NCBI RefSeq assembly: GCF_042263505.1
Contig: NZ_JBHKFI010000012.1
Span: forward strand, 62,001 to 126,000
Length of the DNA stretch: 64,000 bases
Source: Bacillus_BE sp042263505
GTDB lineage: Bacteria; Bacillota; Bacilli; Bacillales; Cytobacillaceae
Reading direction: 5' to 3'
The translations under genes and the position numbers were made by a program. How positions within the stretch are numbered: the stretch's first letter is position 1; each line of letters starts with the position of its first letter. Of the stretch, positions 61,752 to 64,000 are shown piece by piece. The notes beneath the pieces were generated by a model. The model did not search any database, was not told the DNA's origin, and worked only from the letters and a program-made list of their open reading frames with translations.

Positions 61752-62840
61752 ATGTCAACGATTGTTTTTCGTTCACCAAGTAGGTACATTCAAGGCAAAG
61801 GCGCTTTAAAGAGTATTGGTGTATACATAAAAGAACTTGGTCAAAAACCACTCCTTATTTCCGATGAGATCGTATGGGGGATTACTGGAGATACTATTAC
61901 TAATAGCTTAGCCACAGAAAATCTAGAATATCAATATGTCCCATTTCATGGAGAAGCTTCTATGAATGAAGTAAACCGAATTGCTGAAATTGGAAAGGCT
62001 CATTCTGCCGATATTGTGATAGGGATTGGCGGAGGGAAAACGCTAGATACAGCGAAAGCCACTGCAGATACATTAGACGTGAAGGTTGTGATTGTGCCGA
62101 GTGCAGCCTCTACAGATGCGCCAACAAGTGCGTTATCTGTAATATATACGGACGAAGGCGTGTTCGAAGCTTATAAATTCTATAACAAAAATCCTGATTT
62201 AGTTTTAGTAGATACAGCTGTTGTTGCCAAGGCGCCTGCAAGATTATTTGCATCAGGAATCGCTGATGCCATGGCAACTTGGGTGGAAGCGAGGGCTACG
62301 ATTGACAGTAATAGCTCTGCTATGGCTGGTGGAAAAGTAAGCATTGCAGCCAAAGCGATTGCAGAGGCATGTGAGCAAACTTTATTGCAATATGGAATTC
62401 CTGCTTATAAAGCGGTGCAAAAAGGAATGGTCACAAGACATGTAGAGGCCGTTGTTGAGGCCAATACACTGCTATCCGGTATTGGCTTTGAAAGTGGTGG
62501 ATTAGCTGCCGCTCATGCGATTCATAATGGATTTACTGTCCTTGATGGCGATATTCATCATTTAACTCACGGGGAGAAGGTTGCTTATGGAACGCTTGTT
62601 CAATTGGTATTAGAATTGCATCCTCATGAGGAAATTTTGAAATATATAAACTTCTATCGTGAGCTAGGACTTCCTACTACTTTAAAAGATTTACATTTAG
62701 AAAATGCTTCTTATGAAGATTTAGTCAAAATAGGAGCGGCTTCAACTAAAGAAGGAGAAACGATGGGAAATTTATCACCAGAAATAACAGCTGATGATGT
62801 GGCAAATGCTATTATAACGGTAGATCAGTTAAGTAAATAA
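61752..62840 (+). CDS. gldA: Glycerol dehydrogenase
   Basis: Iron/zinc-type alcohol dehydrogenase of 362 residues, oxidising glycerol to dihydroxyacetone with NAD. The N-terminal PSRYIQGKGAL, the NAD-binding IGIGGGKTLDTAKA and the metal ligands in IADAMATW (Asp), GLAAAHAIHNGF (His) and HLTHGEKVA (His) are all present. Family-typical length. AAGGAGAG precedes the ATG. Single gene with its own terminator; a GntR regulator follows. Confidence 0.94.
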   Translation: MSTIVFRSPSRYIQGKGALKSIGVYIKELGQKPLLISDEIVWGITGDTITNSLATENLEYQYVPFHGEASMNEVNRIAEIGKAHSADIVIGIGGGKTLDTAKATADTLDVKVVIVPSAASTDAPTSALSVIYTDEGVFEAYKFYNKNPDLVLVDTAVVAKAPARLFASGIADAMATWVEARATIDSNSSAMAGGKVSIAAKAIAEACEQTLLQYGIPAYKAVQKGMVTRHVEAVVEANTLLSGIGFESGGLAAAHAIHNGFTVLDGDIHHLTHGEKVAYGTLVQLVLELHPHEEILKYINFYRELGLPTTLKDLHLENASYEDLVKIGAASTKEGETMGNLSPEITADDVANAIITVDQLSK

Positions 62841-62867
62841 CCCCCTTTATGACTAATATTAGTTTGA

Positions 62868-62904
62868 AACATCCGATTTCTTTAAAGAGGTCGGATGTTT
62901 TTTT
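62868..62904 (+). terminator. Terminator of gldA
   Basis: Nine-base stem AACATCCGA/TCGGATGTT with a 14-base loop and seven Ts. Further right, TATAAT at 63112-63117 is a likely -10 element for the GntR gene. Confidence 0.9.
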
Positions 62905-63146
62905 GTATTTATTATTTCAAAATAGGCTGGAAAATAGTTATGTAAAGAATTCTAGTTTTATGTAGTCAAGAGAATCCCCCGGCTCTTACTGAAATATTTC
63001 GTAGAAAAAAAGGACTTTCTTTTTTGCCTATTACCACTATAAGAAATATAAAGGATTATGTTAAAGTCTATTATATATAGGCAAATCGTAGTAATGGATT
63101 AGTAATTTCGGTATAATATTTATTGAAAGGGGGAATCAAATCTATT

Positions 63147-63827
63147 ATGGTTAGAGGAATGACCAAAGGAACCCTGTCTACAAGGGACTACATATACGAA
63201 AGCCTCTTAGAGGATATACTACAGATGACATTGGAGCCTGGTAAGAGTTTATCAGAAAAAGAAGTAGCAGAGGTTTTTCATGTAAGTCGCACCCCCGTTC
63301 GCGAAGCATTTTTACGCTTAGAGAAAGAAGGATTACTAGAAATATTTCCTCAAAAAGGTTCATTTGTTTCATTAATTGATTACTCCTTAGTTGAGGAAGC
63401 ACAGTTCATGAGAGAGCAGCTGGAGCTGGCTGTTATGAAGTTAGCCTGTGAATCTTTCCCAAATGCTGAGTTGATCAATCTTGAAACAAATCTCAAGAAA
63501 CAAGAAATATATGTGAGGGAAAAAGATTCTAAGGAGCTCTTTAACCTTGATGAGGAATTTCACTATATATTTTTCAAGGGGTGTAAAAAGGAACGAGTCT
63601 GGGATAATATTCAAGCAATGAATTTACATTTTAAGCGTGTTCGTGTCTTGCGGTTGGTTAGTGACTATTCCTGGGAGAATATCATTAAAGATCATATGCT
63701 GATTTATCAGGCAGTCGTTGATAAAGATAGTGAACGGGCTCAGGATATTATGCATAGGCATTTAACAAGAGTTTGGGATGATTCAACAGATCTGAAATTG
63801 AAGTATCCGCAATATTTTAAAGAATAA
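63147..63827 (+). CDS. GntR-family regulator (FCD type)
   Basis: Regulator of about 226 residues. The N-terminal winged helix is clear (LSEKEVAEVFHVSRTPVREA then FLRLEKEGLLEIFPQKGSFV), followed by a helical FCD ligand-binding domain that includes FNLDEEFHYIFF with likely metal-binding residues. The start is uncertain: ATG 63147 is 13 bases after the GGGGG site, TTG 63123 lies before it. It probably controls genes beyond the window, or gldA. Confidence 0.88.
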   Translation: MVRGMTKGTLSTRDYIYESLLEDILQMTLEPGKSLSEKEVAEVFHVSRTPVREAFLRLEKEGLLEIFPQKGSFVSLIDYSLVEEAQFMREQLELAVMKLACESFPNAELINLETNLKKQEIYVREKDSKELFNLDEEFHYIFFKGCKKERVWDNIQAMNLHFKRVRVLRLVSDYSWENIIKDHMLIYQAVVDKDSERAQDIMHRHLTRVWDDSTDLKLKYPQYFKE

Positions 63828-64000
63828 AGACAGGTAAAAAAGCTGATGATGGAGGAAATAATCCGAAAGCGATTACAACAAATCAAACATTAAAAGTAGA
63901 AGATCGAAAATAAAGATTTGGTTACATTCTTTGATATGACCCCAGAAGTTTTTAAATTTGTATTTGATTTAGACTTTGTTGGTACCTTTATTCAAACACA
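63828..64000 (+). other. Window end with unresolved coding-like sequence
   Basis: Two coding-like stretches in different frames are visible: one up to a stop near 63910 (GGNNPKAITTNQTLKVEDRK) and one from about 63900 open to the window end (KIENKDLVTFFDMTPEVFKF). This may be the start of a gene at ATG 63936 or a frameshifted remnant. Not assignable without more sequence. Confidence 0.3.

Overview
The window looks like chromosomal DNA from a low-GC, spore-forming, facultatively anaerobic member of the Bacillaceae. Ribosome binding sites are strong AGGAGG types, TTG and GTG starts are frequent, and homologues of Bacillus genes are common (gtaB, a ykoS/ykoT-like pair, kdp, a SpoIIM-family protein, gldA). 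No prophage, complete insertion sequence, rRNA or CRISPR array was seen.

Region 1 (1-24,900) is an anaerobic respiration island. A TorD-like chaperone precedes a DmsABC-type molybdoenzyme operon with its own tatA. A second dmsABC-tatA copy follows about 4.75 kb downstream. Its membrane and Fe-S subunits are nearly unchanged, but its catalytic subunit has diverged around the active site. A perfect TGTGA-N6-TCACA box lies in front of copy two. After a TetR/ABC transporter operon and a cysteine-rich Crp/Fnr-type regulator comes a third, different molybdoenzyme operon: catalytic, Fe-S and NrfD-type subunits, two more TorD proteins, a polyferredoxin, a membrane protein with an FMN-attachment motif and NosR/NapH-like CxxxCP motifs, and a third tatA. 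Convergent to it are apbE (FMN transferase) and a Tat-exported NusG-domain-II protein. Together these suggest a complete membrane-to-outside electron transfer system. Its terminal acceptor cannot be read from sequence.

Region 2 (25,000-35,000) carries a secreted alkaline phosphatase behind a textbook PhoP box, a 27-codon membrane peptide, a lipoprotein phosphoesterase, and a minus-strand cell-envelope cluster (GtrA-like, GT2, YkoS-like, GtaB, polysaccharide deacetylase, UgtP-like glycosyltransferase). A GC-rich, highly structured 200-bp element follows at about 35.07-35.27 kb.

Region 3 (36,000-48,600) is a potassium-uptake locus: two tiny hydrophobic peptides (one is KdpF), kdpABC, an unusual protein with two KdpD sensor modules and no kinase, an unknown 184-residue protein, full-length KdpD and KdpE, and on the opposite strand a pyruvate kinase lacking the C-terminal domain.

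Region 4 (48,600-64,000) is a mosaic of accessory genes: a GNAT pseudogene, a SpoIIM-family protein, a HAD hydrolase, VanZ-like and DUF2785-like proteins, an ECF sigma/anti-sigma pair, an AhpD-like protein beside an Lrp regulator, tRNA-Ala(GGC) with a tRNA remnant beside it, an HTH regulator behind a 50-bp perfect palindrome with an MFS exporter, MgtC-like and EamA transporters, GNAT genes, glycerol dehydrogenase preceded by two triplets of DnaA-box-like sites, and a GntR regulator.
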